From NCBI RefSeq assembly GCF_932294415.1, contig NC_065535.1, positions 13,176,282 to 13,240,281 on the forward strand: DNA of 64,000 nucleotides. The letters run 5' to 3'. This document shows positions 47,409-64,000 of this stretch, piece after piece. Both the position numbers and the translations under genes were made by a program. The notes below the pieces were generated by a model. The model had not been told where the DNA came from. It did not search any database and saw only the letters and a list, made by a program, of their open reading frames with translations. This stretch comes from Quercus robur (Eukaryota > Streptophyta > Magnoliopsida > Fagales > Fagaceae). The stretch's first letter is position 1; each line of letters begins with the position of its first letter.

Positions 47409-48773
47409 AAAAAGTTATAAAAATGAGCAGATTGTTTTTACTTTTTTGTGGCTTATGTTTTACTCTTGTGCTGAGGAAAGGGGTGGTTGTTTCCACCTTT
47501 CTAAGACCTTCTAGTTATTCAAGTACTGTTCTAGGTGTCTCTGCTGTAAAACAATGTTTGTTTTGCTTAAACCTTACCCACTTCCCTTTCCTCCACATTT
47601 AGTTGCGAAATATGATGTTTAATGGATCTCTTTTATTATGTTAATATGATAATATGTTGCTTTTTCTCCGGTTGTTTGTGTTTTTGATACTTTTATCTAC
47701 AGTACTTGTCATATCAAGGTGATCCACCATTGATTTTGGTGGAGGGGATCCAAGTGAGTTTTGTTGAGGCTATCACATTATGCTATATTTTCAGAGCCTC
47801 AGTGGTTTGTTTATGATGGATCTATACAATTCTTGTCGGTGCTTCACCACCAACTTTGCTTGAGAGAGCTGTTCTTTCATGGACTTGGTTCCGGGTTGGG
47901 TGTACTGTTTACCAAGATTTTTTTCTATGTTATGTATGTCTATTCTATTGTGTACACAAAATTTACCAATTTTGTTATTGGTTCAGTGAATCAGCCCTAC
48001 TGCCATCTTTTTGCACACTATGGCTTGAAACAATCTTTAGTAGTTTCACTGCCTGTGTTTAGTTGTTTACAGCTTAGTGAAGACTCCTAAAACGTTTATA
48101 GTGTGCCGGGGAAGGCGCTTTCTGGCATTGTAAATTGGAAAATGCTGAAGATATTAGAGTAATTCTGACATTCAAATTCCCAAAGTAGAGGTATTTTTTA
48201 GTCCCATTGTAGAGGCTTGGTTTTCTTTTGCTATCAAAGTGGCTCCGACCTGCCACTTGTTAGGCTCCCTGGCATATGCATTAATACATACAATGAAATT
48301 AAATGAGCAGCAGCCTTAGTTTGACCCAAAACTGATGGAATGGAATCAGCACGGAGAAGTGGAGAAAGAAAATCGAAAATAGAACAAGTGGAAAATTTAT
48401 TGGTCAAGGCATGCCTTATTCCCAGGTCCTATATTTTGAAGAAGGGTCTTCTCTATTTAAAACTGGTTTTAAGGTTTTGAAATTCATTTTATGGTGTGGT
48501 GTATACATAAACTTTGTTGTCCATGCTATCTAATGCTTAGAATCGCAGAAATGAATGCTCGTTTTTTCTCCGTTGACCATTACCAATGCTAAGTTGTAAC
48601 CCTGCATTGGCATTGTGGAGAGGAATGTTCCATGCTGGCATTTCATGTGGTGGGCAAAATTGTATCGGTAATCACTTTCAGTTGAATTAAGCATTGTTTT
48701 CTAACATTATGTGTTACTGACTTTGTTACTTAGCCTTTGAAATTTAAACTTAGTTGGAGATACAGATGCAGTG
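47409..48773. other. SKP1 3' region and intergenic sequence
   Basis: T-rich 3' UTR-like sequence, then non-coding DNA. The short open frames here (for example 47761-48090) have no recognisable protein character. Confidence 0.5.
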
Positions 48774-48781
48774 CTTATTAG

Positions 48782-49420
48782 TAGGGCTATAAATGAACCA
48801 AGTCATTCATAAACAGCTCGGACTTGGTTCGATAAAAAGCTCGTTCATGTTTGTTTATTTATAAACAAGCCAAGCTTAAACTTTAGTTTTAGGATTGCTT
48901 AATAAACGAGCCGAGCCTGAGTAAAAAGTATTGTTTATGAACAAGCTCATGAACACCAAGGCTCAATACAAAAGTAACAAAACAAGTTGAGCCTAGACTT
49001 ATTTATGAGTTTGGTAATAAAATTGATATGAGCTTGATATATAAACTCATATCCTTCTAAAACTTTAATTAATTATAAGTTGAGACCACTCATCCAAACA
49101 AAATAGGCTGAATCATAAACTTGATGTGGGTTTGATAATATACTTGAGTTGGATCTCAAGCTCAAAAATATGATATTGAGCTTGAGTTTGGGCTTGATAT
49201 AGAGCTCGAGCTTGACTTAACTAATTAACCAAATCAAGCCAAGCCAAGCCAAACTCAAACTTTTATACTTTATAACAAGCTCAAGCTTGAACATTATTTA
49301 TAGGCTCGTATCAAGCTCAAGCCAAGCTTGAACATTCTACTTTCGTTGTCGAGCCGAGCTTAAACATTCACTACTCGACAAAGCTCGGCTTGTTTATAGC
49401 TCGGCTCGTTTATAGCCCTA
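48782..49420. mobile_element. Fold-back / hAT-type non-autonomous element
   Basis: Ends are inverted repeats: TAGGGCTATAAATGA on the left, CGTTTATAGCCCTA on the right. The flanking 8-mers CTTATTAG and CTCATTAG differ at one base, fitting an 8-bp target duplication. The inside is full of AAGCTCGAGC, GAGCCGAGC and GTTTAT words in both orientations. It encodes no protein. It lies just downstream of the subtilase gene. Confidence 0.7.
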
Positions 49421-49430
49421 CTCATTAGTA

Positions 49431-49500
49431 CCATAGGTACATGTTTAGTTATCTACTACATTAGAGCACACCATAGGTACATGTTTAGTTATCTACTACA

Positions 49501-49510
<10 letters not shown>
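49431..49510. repeat. Exact 40-bp tandem duplication over the subtilase stop codon
   Basis: Units 49431-49470 and 49471-49510 are identical. The second contains the final bases and stop codon of the subtilase CDS. The duplicate falls in the 3' UTR, so the protein is unchanged. Confidence 0.95.
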
Positions 49511-55954
<6,444 letters not shown>

Positions 55955-56785
55955 ATAGATCTCTCTGTGTGTCTGTGTTGTTGAATGAGGAATATCACTT
56001 TCACAAACCTCATGCTTTATAGACATAAAATCGTAGCAAATGATAGGCCAATTTGATCAAGGCTGTGGTTTCTATGGTGGGTTTGTGCGTAAGCGCACTG
56101 CATACATGTCAAGCTGTAATGTGATCCACCCAAAGTGCGCCATTTGAGAAATGGAAATATTGGTGGTGGTATTTCAGAAATGGAAATTAGTGGTTACGGT
56201 GAAGATGATGATGAAAGTGGTGGTGGATAGCTGAGGATATTTCTTTCCAAGGTCATGAGGTACAGTGTGTTGAGGTCTAAGCATTAAAGCTAGGTAAACA
56301 AAGTTAGTCCTTATTAAACAAGTTTTTTTTTTTTTTCCCATTTTGATGGGAAAACCTTTTCTGCCTAGGAGGAATATTTGAATGCACTTTTCCCACATGT
56401 ATAAAAGTGAAGTAACCTTCTAAATGAACACTTTGCAATGATTTGCATGGGTGCAATGCAACTTTTGGGGTCTGATGTCTAAATTGGATGCTTAGTAGTT
56501 TGGGGCCTATCACCTATGAGTGTTGTTGATGTGCATGTGCTTCAAATCTATGAAAATGGGGAATTGGGGATTGATGAGAATATGTACGAAATTCTCAGAC
56601 TTATGAGATGAAAAAAAAAGAAAAAAAATATACATCAAAGAGAAAATAATCATACACAAGACAGTATTTACGTGATTCGGTAATTTACCTACGGCCACAG
56701 AGTTGCAGGGATTTCACTATTCTCAGAGAAAAATACAGAGTACGGCAATACAGTTTTTTTTTTTTTTTTTTCTCTAAAAAACAAC

Positions 56786-56829
<44 letters not shown>

Positions 56830-57650
56830 AATCTCCAAAAGCAACAGTTTTTTATATCCTACGCACAAGATTCACAATGAGCTATAAAAACAGACCAAAA
56901 TTTTTTTGACCCAAACCTCCACTCTATGGACTAAACCTCAGAAAATCTCCCATTAAAAACTGTAACAACATTATTTCAGGTCGGATTATAATCCGGATTA
57001 AATACAACTAGACTCTACAAAACCCAACAGGGATCCCACTCTGCACTATTTGACAAGACATTTTGGAGTATTGTGGTTTTTAGATATGTGACATGGTTTT
57101 ACCCAACCCCAATAATCATACAAAATTGTACTTCCATGATAAGAGAGAATATAATGTGGTAGTGCAGCAAATGTAAGTTATATCCTTGTAGGCATGCCCA
57201 TTAACTCTTAGAGTTCGTGATTAAAAATAAGGGTATCAAATAAGGCAAAAACGTCTACTAGTGGTACGTACAATTGAATCACACGTAATCAGCAAATTCA
57301 GGACCCCACGTCCAAATGCCTTATCAAGACTATCTTAGTGGATGACAAAGAAAACTAAAATAAAATCATAGACTTATACTCATAGTGCGCCACTAATTCA
57401 TGGTCACGTTTTTGTATGCACGCTATTTTTGTCGAAGGGATTTGCTTAGTTCGAAACCTGAGTGCGAGGAGATTTCTAGTTAACTGGCACCTTCTAGTAT
57501 ATCCATCGGTGACGTTATGATTCAAAGTATCTTTCTCCCATTATGATATGAATTGCACTTTAGCCTTGGTGTGGTGTGCTAAGATGTTTTGGTAATGATT
57601 TAACTAGGTGACACTATGAGAAGCACAATCTGAGTAGACAAGAAATTTTA
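55955..57650. other. Subtilase upstream region, nothing else coding recognised
   Basis: This holds the likely subtilase promoter and 5' UTR. It also holds a T-run and a long A-run (56754-56825) that can pair with each other. Short minus-strand frames here run through low-complexity sequence and are not supported as genes. Confidence 0.5.
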
Positions 57651-57788
57651 GGAGCCGTTTGGTAACATTATCCTAGTAATGTTGTTTGTATTTTTTGAAA
57701 TACGTATGGGTGAAAAAGTGTGTGAAAATGCATGTAATGTTATTTTAAAACTGAAAACATGTTATTAAACTACTATACCAAACGGAGC
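57651..57788. mobile_element. Short MITE
   Basis: Ends GAGCCGTTTGGTA and TACCAAACGGAGC are inverted repeats with one mismatch, about 138 bp apart, a common hAT-type MITE layout in plants. Confidence 0.6.
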
Positions 57789-57888
57789 AGTATTCCCAAT
57801 CATGAATCTCAGAGTAGAACCATGTTTATATCCCTTAATCTAAGAAACTTATATTGTATTCATCACTTAATTTTATTCATAGTAGAAC

Positions 57889-58691
57889 TGTAGGGGTGAA
57901 AGGCTAGAGAGCCCACATTTATATATATATATATATATATATCTGTGTGTGTGTGTGTGTGTGTGTGTTGGGCTAGGGGCCCAATCCGAGGACGTTAAAC
58001 ACTTCCAGAGGGGTCTGTGCCAATGAGAGAAGAAATGGAATCCGATCAGAGCCACCCAAGAGGAAAACGAGGAAGAATCCCTCTTCGGCTCGGCAAGGCC
58101 AAGGACAGAGGGCATAGTCTGCAATCAATAACAACATTCCGGACAATTCCAGGGAAGAGGATAAGTATTAAGAAAGGACAGGACAAAGGAGAGCTATAAA
58201 ATATCTAAGATAAGGCTGCTACCACGACATTGAATACTCTGCAGCTAACAGAACCATGCTTTTCAGCCTTACAGTTACTCCCAAAGACTTTAGGAAGGGG
58301 TTGATGGGACAAGTATCAGAGTTACCAATCTGAATCTACACGTGGAAGGTGGAAAGAGGAGGAAGAGGATAGTATAAAATAAAGGAGTGACCTTGATAGG
58401 AAGGGGGGCCAAGAAGATGGAGAAAGAAAGGACGGTAGCAATATGGACCGGACTGGTAACCTAATCCGGAAGACAAGCAAGAACTGATCTCCTCAGATCG
58501 GGCCGAGGGCAACCTTCTTTAAATATAAGCTACCTGTTCTTACTTTATTGTCATTTGAATCTACGATAATAACTATCCAACTCATTAGAACCTAGATTTC
58601 CAACTCATTCTCTACAAATTCATTGTTTTGGGGCCTTTTGGGCCAAGGTCCATATATCTTTTGGACCGGGGACTCAAGCTACGTCCTTACA
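57889..58691 (+). repeat. 5' LTR of gypsy element 3
   Basis: 803 bp, TGTAGGGG...CTTACA, with a TA/TG microsatellite at about 57920-57968. It pairs with 63718-64000. Confidence 0.9.
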
Positions 58692-58692
58692 A

Positions 58693-58708
58693 TTGGCGCC
58701 GTCTGTGG
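58693..58708 (+). other. Primer-binding site of element 3
   Basis: TTGGCGCCGTCTGTGG, identical to those of elements 1 and 2, just inside the LTR. Confidence 0.8.
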
Positions 58709-59147
58709 AAAAGTCTGGTGTTTTAGTGAGTTCAACGCTCAACATACCAAGGCGATGCAGCAAGAGATCGACCATTAGAGGAGGCCATTTTGGCAAAGAT
58801 GTATGCTACGCAGAGGATTGCCAAGTAGGATACAATATTGGGGGCTTTCTATATCGAATACATGTCTCGCATCTCTGTGAAGGGTGAAGCCATCCTGATT
58901 TGATGGCCGAGTTCGCTGAAACCCCATTTAAAAAAAAAAATTTGAGAAACAAAACATGGATGGAAAATCAGCTGGCATGGTCTCACTACATCAGACCCTT
59001 TGTCCAGGAGGATACATATTGATGATGTTGCAAATCAAAGGGGATCCAAAGTGGGGCTGGTTTTAGTATCTCCTGAAAATGTATCATTATTAACGAAAAT
59101 TTCCATTGACATATGCTTGTCCATTGTGCAAATGCATCGTACTTCTC

Positions 59148-62100
59148 ACTATGACATCTTTTATAAGTGTTCAAACAGAACCAAAGTCATACCTGTAGTC
59201 CTCAGACTAGATGCTTTGGGGAAATTAACACTATGACATCTTTTATAAGTGTTCAAACAGAACCAAAGTCATGCCTGCAGTCCTCAGACCAGATGCTTTA
59301 AGGAAATTAACACTATAACATCTTTTATAAGTGTTCAAAAGAACCAAAGTCATGCTTGTAGTCCTCGGACCAGATGCTTTGCGAAAATTAAAACTATGAC
59401 ATCGTTTATAAGTGTTCAAACAGAACCAAAGTTATGCCTGCAGTTCTCGGACCAGATACTTTGAGGAAATTAACACGTTGATATCTCTTATAAGTGTTTA
59501 AATAGAACCAAAGTTATGCCTGCAATCCTCGAACCAGATGCTTTGGGGAAATTAACACTATGACATCTTTTATAAAGGTTCAAACAGAACCAAAGTTATG
59601 CCTGCAGTCCTCGAACCAGATGCTTTGGGGAAATTAATAATATGACATCTTTTATAAGTATTCAAACAGAACCAAAGTCATGCTTGCAATCCTCGGACCA
59701 GATGTTTTGGGGAAATTAACACAATGACATCTTTTATAAGTGTTCAAACAGAACCAAAGCCATGTCTGCAGTCCTCGGACCAGATGCTTTGGGGAAATTA
59801 ACACTATGACATCTTTTATAAGTGTTCAAACAGAACCAAAGTTATGTCTGCAGTCCTCAAACTAGATACTTTGGGGAAATTAACACGCTGATATCTCTTA
59901 TAAGTGTTCAAACAAAACCAAAGCCATGCCTGCAGTCCTCGGACCAAATGTTTTGGGGAAATTAACATTATGACATCTTTTATAATTGTTCAAACAGAAC
60001 CAAAGTCATGCCTGCAGTCCTCAGACTAGATACTTTAGGGAAATTAACACGTTGATATCTCTTATAAGTGTTCAAACAGAACCAAAGCCATGCCTGCAGT
60101 CTTCGGACCAGATGTTTTGAGGAAATTAACACTATGACATCTTTTATAAGTGTTCAAACAGAACCAAAGTCATGCCTGCAGTCCTCAGACTAGATACTTT
60201 GGGGAAATTAACACGCTGATATCTCTTATAAGTGTTCAAACAAAACCAAAGTCATGTCTGCAGTCCTCGGACCAGATACTTTGAGGAAATTAACACGCTA
60301 ATATCTCTTATAAGTGTTCAAACAAAACCAAAGTTATGCCTACAATCCCCAGACCAGATGCTTTGGGGAAATTAACATTATGATATCTTTTATAAATGTT
60401 CAAACAAAACCAAAGTCATGCCTGCAGTCCTCGGACCAGATGCTTTGGGGAAATTAACACTATGACATCTTTTATAAGTGTTCAAACAGAACCAAAGGCA
60501 TGCCTGCAATCCTCGGACCAGATGTTTTGGGGAAATTAACACTATCACATCTTTTATAAGTGTTCAAACAGAACCAAAGTCATGTCTGCAGTCCTCGGAC
60601 CAAATGCTTTGGGGAAATTAACACTATGACATCTTTTATAACTGTTCAAATAGAACCAAAGTCATGCGTACAGTCCTCGGACCAGATGTTTTGGGGAAAT
60701 TAACACTATGACATCTTTTATAAGTGTTCAAACAAAACTAAAGTCATGCCTGTAGTTCTCGGACCAGATACTTTGGGAAAATTAACACGCTGATATCTCT
60801 TATAAGTGTTCAAACAAAACTAAAGTCACGCCTACAGTCCTCAGACCAGATGCTTTGGGGAAATTAACACTATGACATCTTTTATAAGTGTTCAAATAGA
60901 ACCAAAGTCATGCCTGCAGTTCTCGGACCAGATGTTTTAGAGAAATTAGAACTATGACATCTTTTATAAGTGTTCAAACATAACCAAAGTCATGCCTGCA
61001 GTCCTCGGACTAGATGTTTTGGGGAAATTAACACACTGATATCTCTTATAAGTGTTCAAACAAAACCAAAGTCATGCCTGCAGTCCTCGAACCAGATGCT
61101 TTGAAGAAATTAACACTTTGACATCTTTTATAAGTGTTCAAACAGAACCAAAGTCATGCCTGCAGTCCTTGGACCAGATGCTTAGGGGAAATTAACACTA
61201 TGACATCTTTTATAAGTGTTCAAACAAAACCAAAGTCATGTCTGCAGTCCTTGGACCAGATACTTTGAGGAAATTAACACGCTCATATCTCTTATAAGTG
61301 TTCAAACAAAACCAAAGTTATGCCTACAATCCCCGGATCAGATGCTTTGAGGAAATTAACACTACGACATCTTTTATAAATGTTCAAACAGAACCAAAGT
61401 CATGCCTGCAGTCCTCGGACCAGATGCTTTGGGGAAATTAACACTATGACATCTTTTATAAATGTTCAAACAAAACCAAAGGCATGCCTGTAGTCCTCGG
61501 ACCAGATGTTTTGGAGAAATTAACACTATGACATCTTTTATAAGTGTTCAAACAGAACCAAATTCAGGCCTGCAGTCCTCGGACCAAATGCTTTGGGGAA
61601 ATTAACACTATGACATCTTTTATAACTGTTCAAATAGAACCAAAGTCATGCGTACAGTCCTCGGACCAGATGTTTTGGGGAAATTAACACTATGACATCT
61701 TTTATAAGTGTTCAAACAAAACTAAAGTCATGCCTGTAGTTCTCGGACCAGATACTTTGGGAAAATTAACACGCTGATATCTCTTATAAGTGTTCAAACA
61801 AAACCAAAGTCACGCCTACAGTCCTCAGACCAGATGATTTGGGGAAATTAACACTATGACATCTTTTATAAGTGTTCAAACAGAACCAAAGTCATGCCTG
61901 CAGTCCTCGGACCAGATGTTTTAGGGAAATTAGAACTATGACATCTTTTATAAGTGTTCAAACATAACCAAAGTCATGCCTGCAGTCCTCGGACTAGATG
62001 CTTTGGGGAAATTAACACGCTGATATCTCTTATAAGTGTTCAAACAAAACCAAAGTCATGCCTGCAGTCCTCGAACCAGATGCTTTGAAGAAATTAACAC

Positions 62101-62462
62101 TTTGACATCTTTTATAAGTGTTCAAACAGAACCAAAGTCATGCCTGCAGTCCTTGGACCAGATGCTTTGGGGAAATTAACACTATGACATCTTTTATAAG
62201 TGTTCAAACAAAACCAAAGTCATGCCTGCAATCCTCAGACCAGATGCTTTAAGGAAATTAACACTTTGACATCTTTTATAAGTGTTCAAATAGAACCAAA
62301 GTCATGCCTGCAGTCCTCGGACCAGATGCTTTGGGAAAATTAACACTATGACATCTTTTATAAGTTTTCAAACAGAATCAAAGTCATGCTTGCAGTCCTC
62401 AGACCAGATGCTTTGGGGAAATTAACATGCTGATATCTCTTATAAGTGTTCAAATAGAACCT
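59148..62462. repeat. Large tandem array, about 82-bp unit, about 40 copies (element 3)
   Basis: Each unit contains GACATCTTTTATAAGTGTTC or GATATCTCTTATAAGTGTTC, then AACCAAAGTCATGCCTGCAG, TCCTCGGACCAGATG and GGGGAAATTAACAC. The two sequence types alternate irregularly. Read on the minus strand, the unit aligns with those of elements 1 and 2 (TTAATTTCCCC..AAG, TGGTCCGAGGA, GACTT.GGTTCTGTTT). It is in the same orientation relative to its element. A higher-order duplication of 983 bp is included (60230-62196). Confidence 0.95.
60230..62196. repeat. Higher-order duplication (983 bp, 12 monomers) inside the array
   Basis: Rare monomer variants recur at a constant offset. GTCATGCGTACAGTCC lies at 60661 and 61644. 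TATGCCTACAATCCCC occurs near 60340 and 61320, and TTGAAGAAATTAACACTTTG near 61110 and 62090. So a block of twelve monomers was duplicated as one unit. Confidence 0.85.
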
Positions 62463-63114
62463 TAATATGTGATGGTCCTCTCGGATCACTTGCTTTGGAT
62501 TCAATATTTTATGATTGATTGCACTGTTCGTGATATACGCACACAATTGTTTTCCTTACTATTTTTTACAAAGTTAATTTACTCAAGATAGCAGCCATGC
62601 ACTACTGTCGGCTTTTGTAAAGACAGGGTGACAACTTTTCATCACTGACAATATCATCAATTTTAAGTCCCATTAGAGGAAAATATAACAACGCCACCAT
62701 TCATAAAATAGTTATTGCAAAGAAAAGAAAGACTCACGATGTAAAAAGTGCAAACCCTTTTTATTAGATGAAGGAAATGTACATTATGCATAACGGTAAA
62801 CTTCCACTACAAAATAGGAGACCTATCTATCACTTTTCTCCTAATTACAAGATGTTCTGCTATCAAGGCTAAAAAATAGGAGACCTATCTATCATTTTTC
62901 TCCTAATTACAAGATGTTCTGCTATCAAGGCTGAAAAATAGAAAGCCTGCCTATCCTTGTTCTTGTTAATTTGCTCGATCAACATTGGATTGTTTTTACA
63001 TTTGTGCACACATGGTATAGGTTGGAACCCAAACTTTGTCGCACCAAAAATCTGTTGCGATCTGCACTTGCTTTGGGCCTTGGCTGGAGAAGGAGGATCT
63101 TCTTTCTTGCTCGG

Positions 63115-63240
63115 CTAAAAGGCAGGAACATCTTTGGCCTCTGCTTCCTTCGTCTTGATTGCGCCATCCTGGGCCCTAGCAGCATCCTTGGTATCTGAAG
63201 AGGGCTTGGTTTCCTCGCCCTTGCCTTTATCCTTGGCCAT
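63115..63240 (-). CDS. Small antisense ORF of element 3
   Basis: A 41-codon charged frame (MAKDKGKGEETKPSS...) in minus orientation between the array and the 3' LTR, the place where elements 1 and 2 carry their antisense ORF. It shows no similarity to them. The frame stays open upstream to 63327 without an ATG. Function unknown; it may be chance. Confidence 0.3.
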   Translation of the reverse strand: MAKDKGKGEETKPSSDTKDAARAQDGAIKTKEAEAKDVPAF

Positions 63241-63367
63241 CTCATCCCCTAGGCCTTGATCACCATCTTGGTTGGGTCCTTTGGAAGCCCCGAAGATTTG
63301 AGAGTTTGAAATTTCTGGAGGACTCAAAGATTTGTAAAGCGAAGAAGAATGATTCCTCCGAGGCGCC

Positions 63368-63375
63368 TTATATAG
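63368..63375 (-). promoter_or_regulatory. TATA-like box antisense to element 3
   Basis: TATATAAG on the minus strand, between the small antisense frame and the 3' LTR. It matches the TATA boxes antisense to elements 1 and 2 in sequence and place. Confidence 0.5.
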
Positions 63376-63717
63376 AAGGCGAAACCTAGTGGGAGTTATC
63401 CTGCTCGAAGTTCAAAGAGAAAGTCACAAGCGGGAAAAATCCCGCTTAATTTCCAATAAAATCCTCAGCCATTGGATTCTCATCACGTCGTGGAGCGTGG
63501 GGAATATGGAGCCGCAAGAATTTAATGAAGGCGCGCCTCATATATTGAAACGTCAGGACCGTGACTTGGTCAGTTATAAAAAAATAAATAATAATAATGA
63601 TAATAAATAAAATCTGTACAGTCAGAGGTGATGCAAATTGTGTGCAAAGGAACTATCATCACATCGACATCCTCCTTTCCTCCTGAGGAGTCAAAAAGAT
63701 GGATCTCAAGGGGCTAT

Positions 63718-64000
63718 TGTAAGGGTGAAAAGCCAGAAAGCTCATATTTATATATGTGTGTGTGTGTGTATGTGTGTGTGTGTGTGTGTGTGTGTTGGGC
63801 CAGGGGCCCAATCCGTGGACGTTAAACACTTCCAGAGGGGTCTATGCCAATGAGAGAAGAAATGGAATCCGATCAGAGCCACCCGGGAGGAAAACGAGGA
63901 AGAATCCCTCTTCGACTCGGCAAGGCTGAGGACAGAGGGCATAGTCTGTAATCGAAAGCAACATTTCGGACCATTCCAAGGAAGAGGATAAGTATTAAGG
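63718..64000 (+). repeat. 3' LTR of gypsy element 3 (cut by the window end)
   Basis: Starts TGTAAGGGTG after the polypurine tract and carries a TG-rich microsatellite (63753-63796). It matches the start of 57889-58691. Confidence 0.9.

Larger units (their letters stand above)
57889..64000 (+). mobile_element. Gypsy (Tat-like) retroelement 3, internally deleted, runs off the window
   Basis: Plus orientation: 5' LTR 57889-58691, primer site, a short remnant, a large tandem array, a small antisense frame, a polypurine tract (AAGGGGCTAT) and the 3' LTR from 63718 past the window end. The only pol trace I recognise is a second RNase H fragment near 59000-59085 (IDDVANQRGSKVGLVLVSPE). Most coding sequence is gone, so it is a non-autonomous fossil. 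The visible 3' LTR part differs from the 5' LTR by roughly 20 in 240 bases outside the microsatellite. That makes it the oldest of the three by this rough count. Confidence 0.85.

Noticed and set aside
47761-48090. 109-codon frame downstream of SKP1
   Set aside because: No family resemblance, no promoter or splice evidence, low-complexity T-rich sequence.
59148-62462. Regular repeats resembling a CRISPR array
   Set aside because: There are no unique spacers; the whole ~82-bp unit repeats and lies inside a plant LTR element. It is a satellite-like tandem array.
63628-63942. Cys/Val- and His/Thr-repeat frames near the window end
   Set aside because: They translate a TG/CA microsatellite in the LTR.

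Overview
This is a nuclear plant window. The host genes are split by AT-rich, GT-AG introns, and their products match eudicot families: an EXL-type GDSL esterase, SKP1, and a CRSP/SBT5.2-type subtilase. More than half of the remaining DNA is LTR retrotransposon sequence. Family resemblance suggests a woody eudicot, perhaps Fagales, but the sequence alone cannot settle the species.

Layout. (1) 1-10,010 is a scrambled region. It holds copia-type LTRs and a gag-bearing copia-like fossil, a non-autonomous MULE with about 300-bp inverted ends, a MITE, and pieces copied from two neighbouring genes. One piece is an extra copy of exon 1 and part of intron 1 of the 15.7-kb gene. Another is a 215-bp stretch of the GDSL gene promoter, present twice. 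(2) 10,117-13,070 (+) is a five-exon GDSL esterase/lipase with its catalytic residues in place. (3) 15,719-19,960 (+) is a conserved plant protein of unknown function (425 aa, three coding exons). (4) 22,104-44,829 holds two Ty3/gypsy Tat-lineage retrotransposons, both in minus orientation and 437 bp apart. Each has two LTRs, a 5-bp target duplication, gag-pol remains, an array of about 80-bp tandem repeats and an antisense reading frame with its own TATA-like box. Both are broken. (5) 45,854-47,408 (+) is SKP1, two coding exons. (6) 49,501-55,954 (-) is a nine-exon secreted subtilisin-like protease, intact by my exon reading (801 aa), with MITEs in its introns and one GC-AG intron. (7) 57,889 to the window end is a third, internally deleted gypsy element in plus orientation. 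Its inside is mostly a 3.3-kb array of about forty 82-bp repeats related to the arrays of the other two elements.

The host genes look unrelated to each other in function: a secreted esterase, an unknown protein, an SCF ubiquitin ligase adaptor and a secreted protease. I see no operon-like or pathway cluster. The most interesting structure is the shared satellite-like repeat in three different Tat-type families, including a 983-bp higher-order duplication in the third. Next come the antisense genes with conserved TATA boxes, and the shuffled promoter and exon pieces upstream of the GDSL gene.
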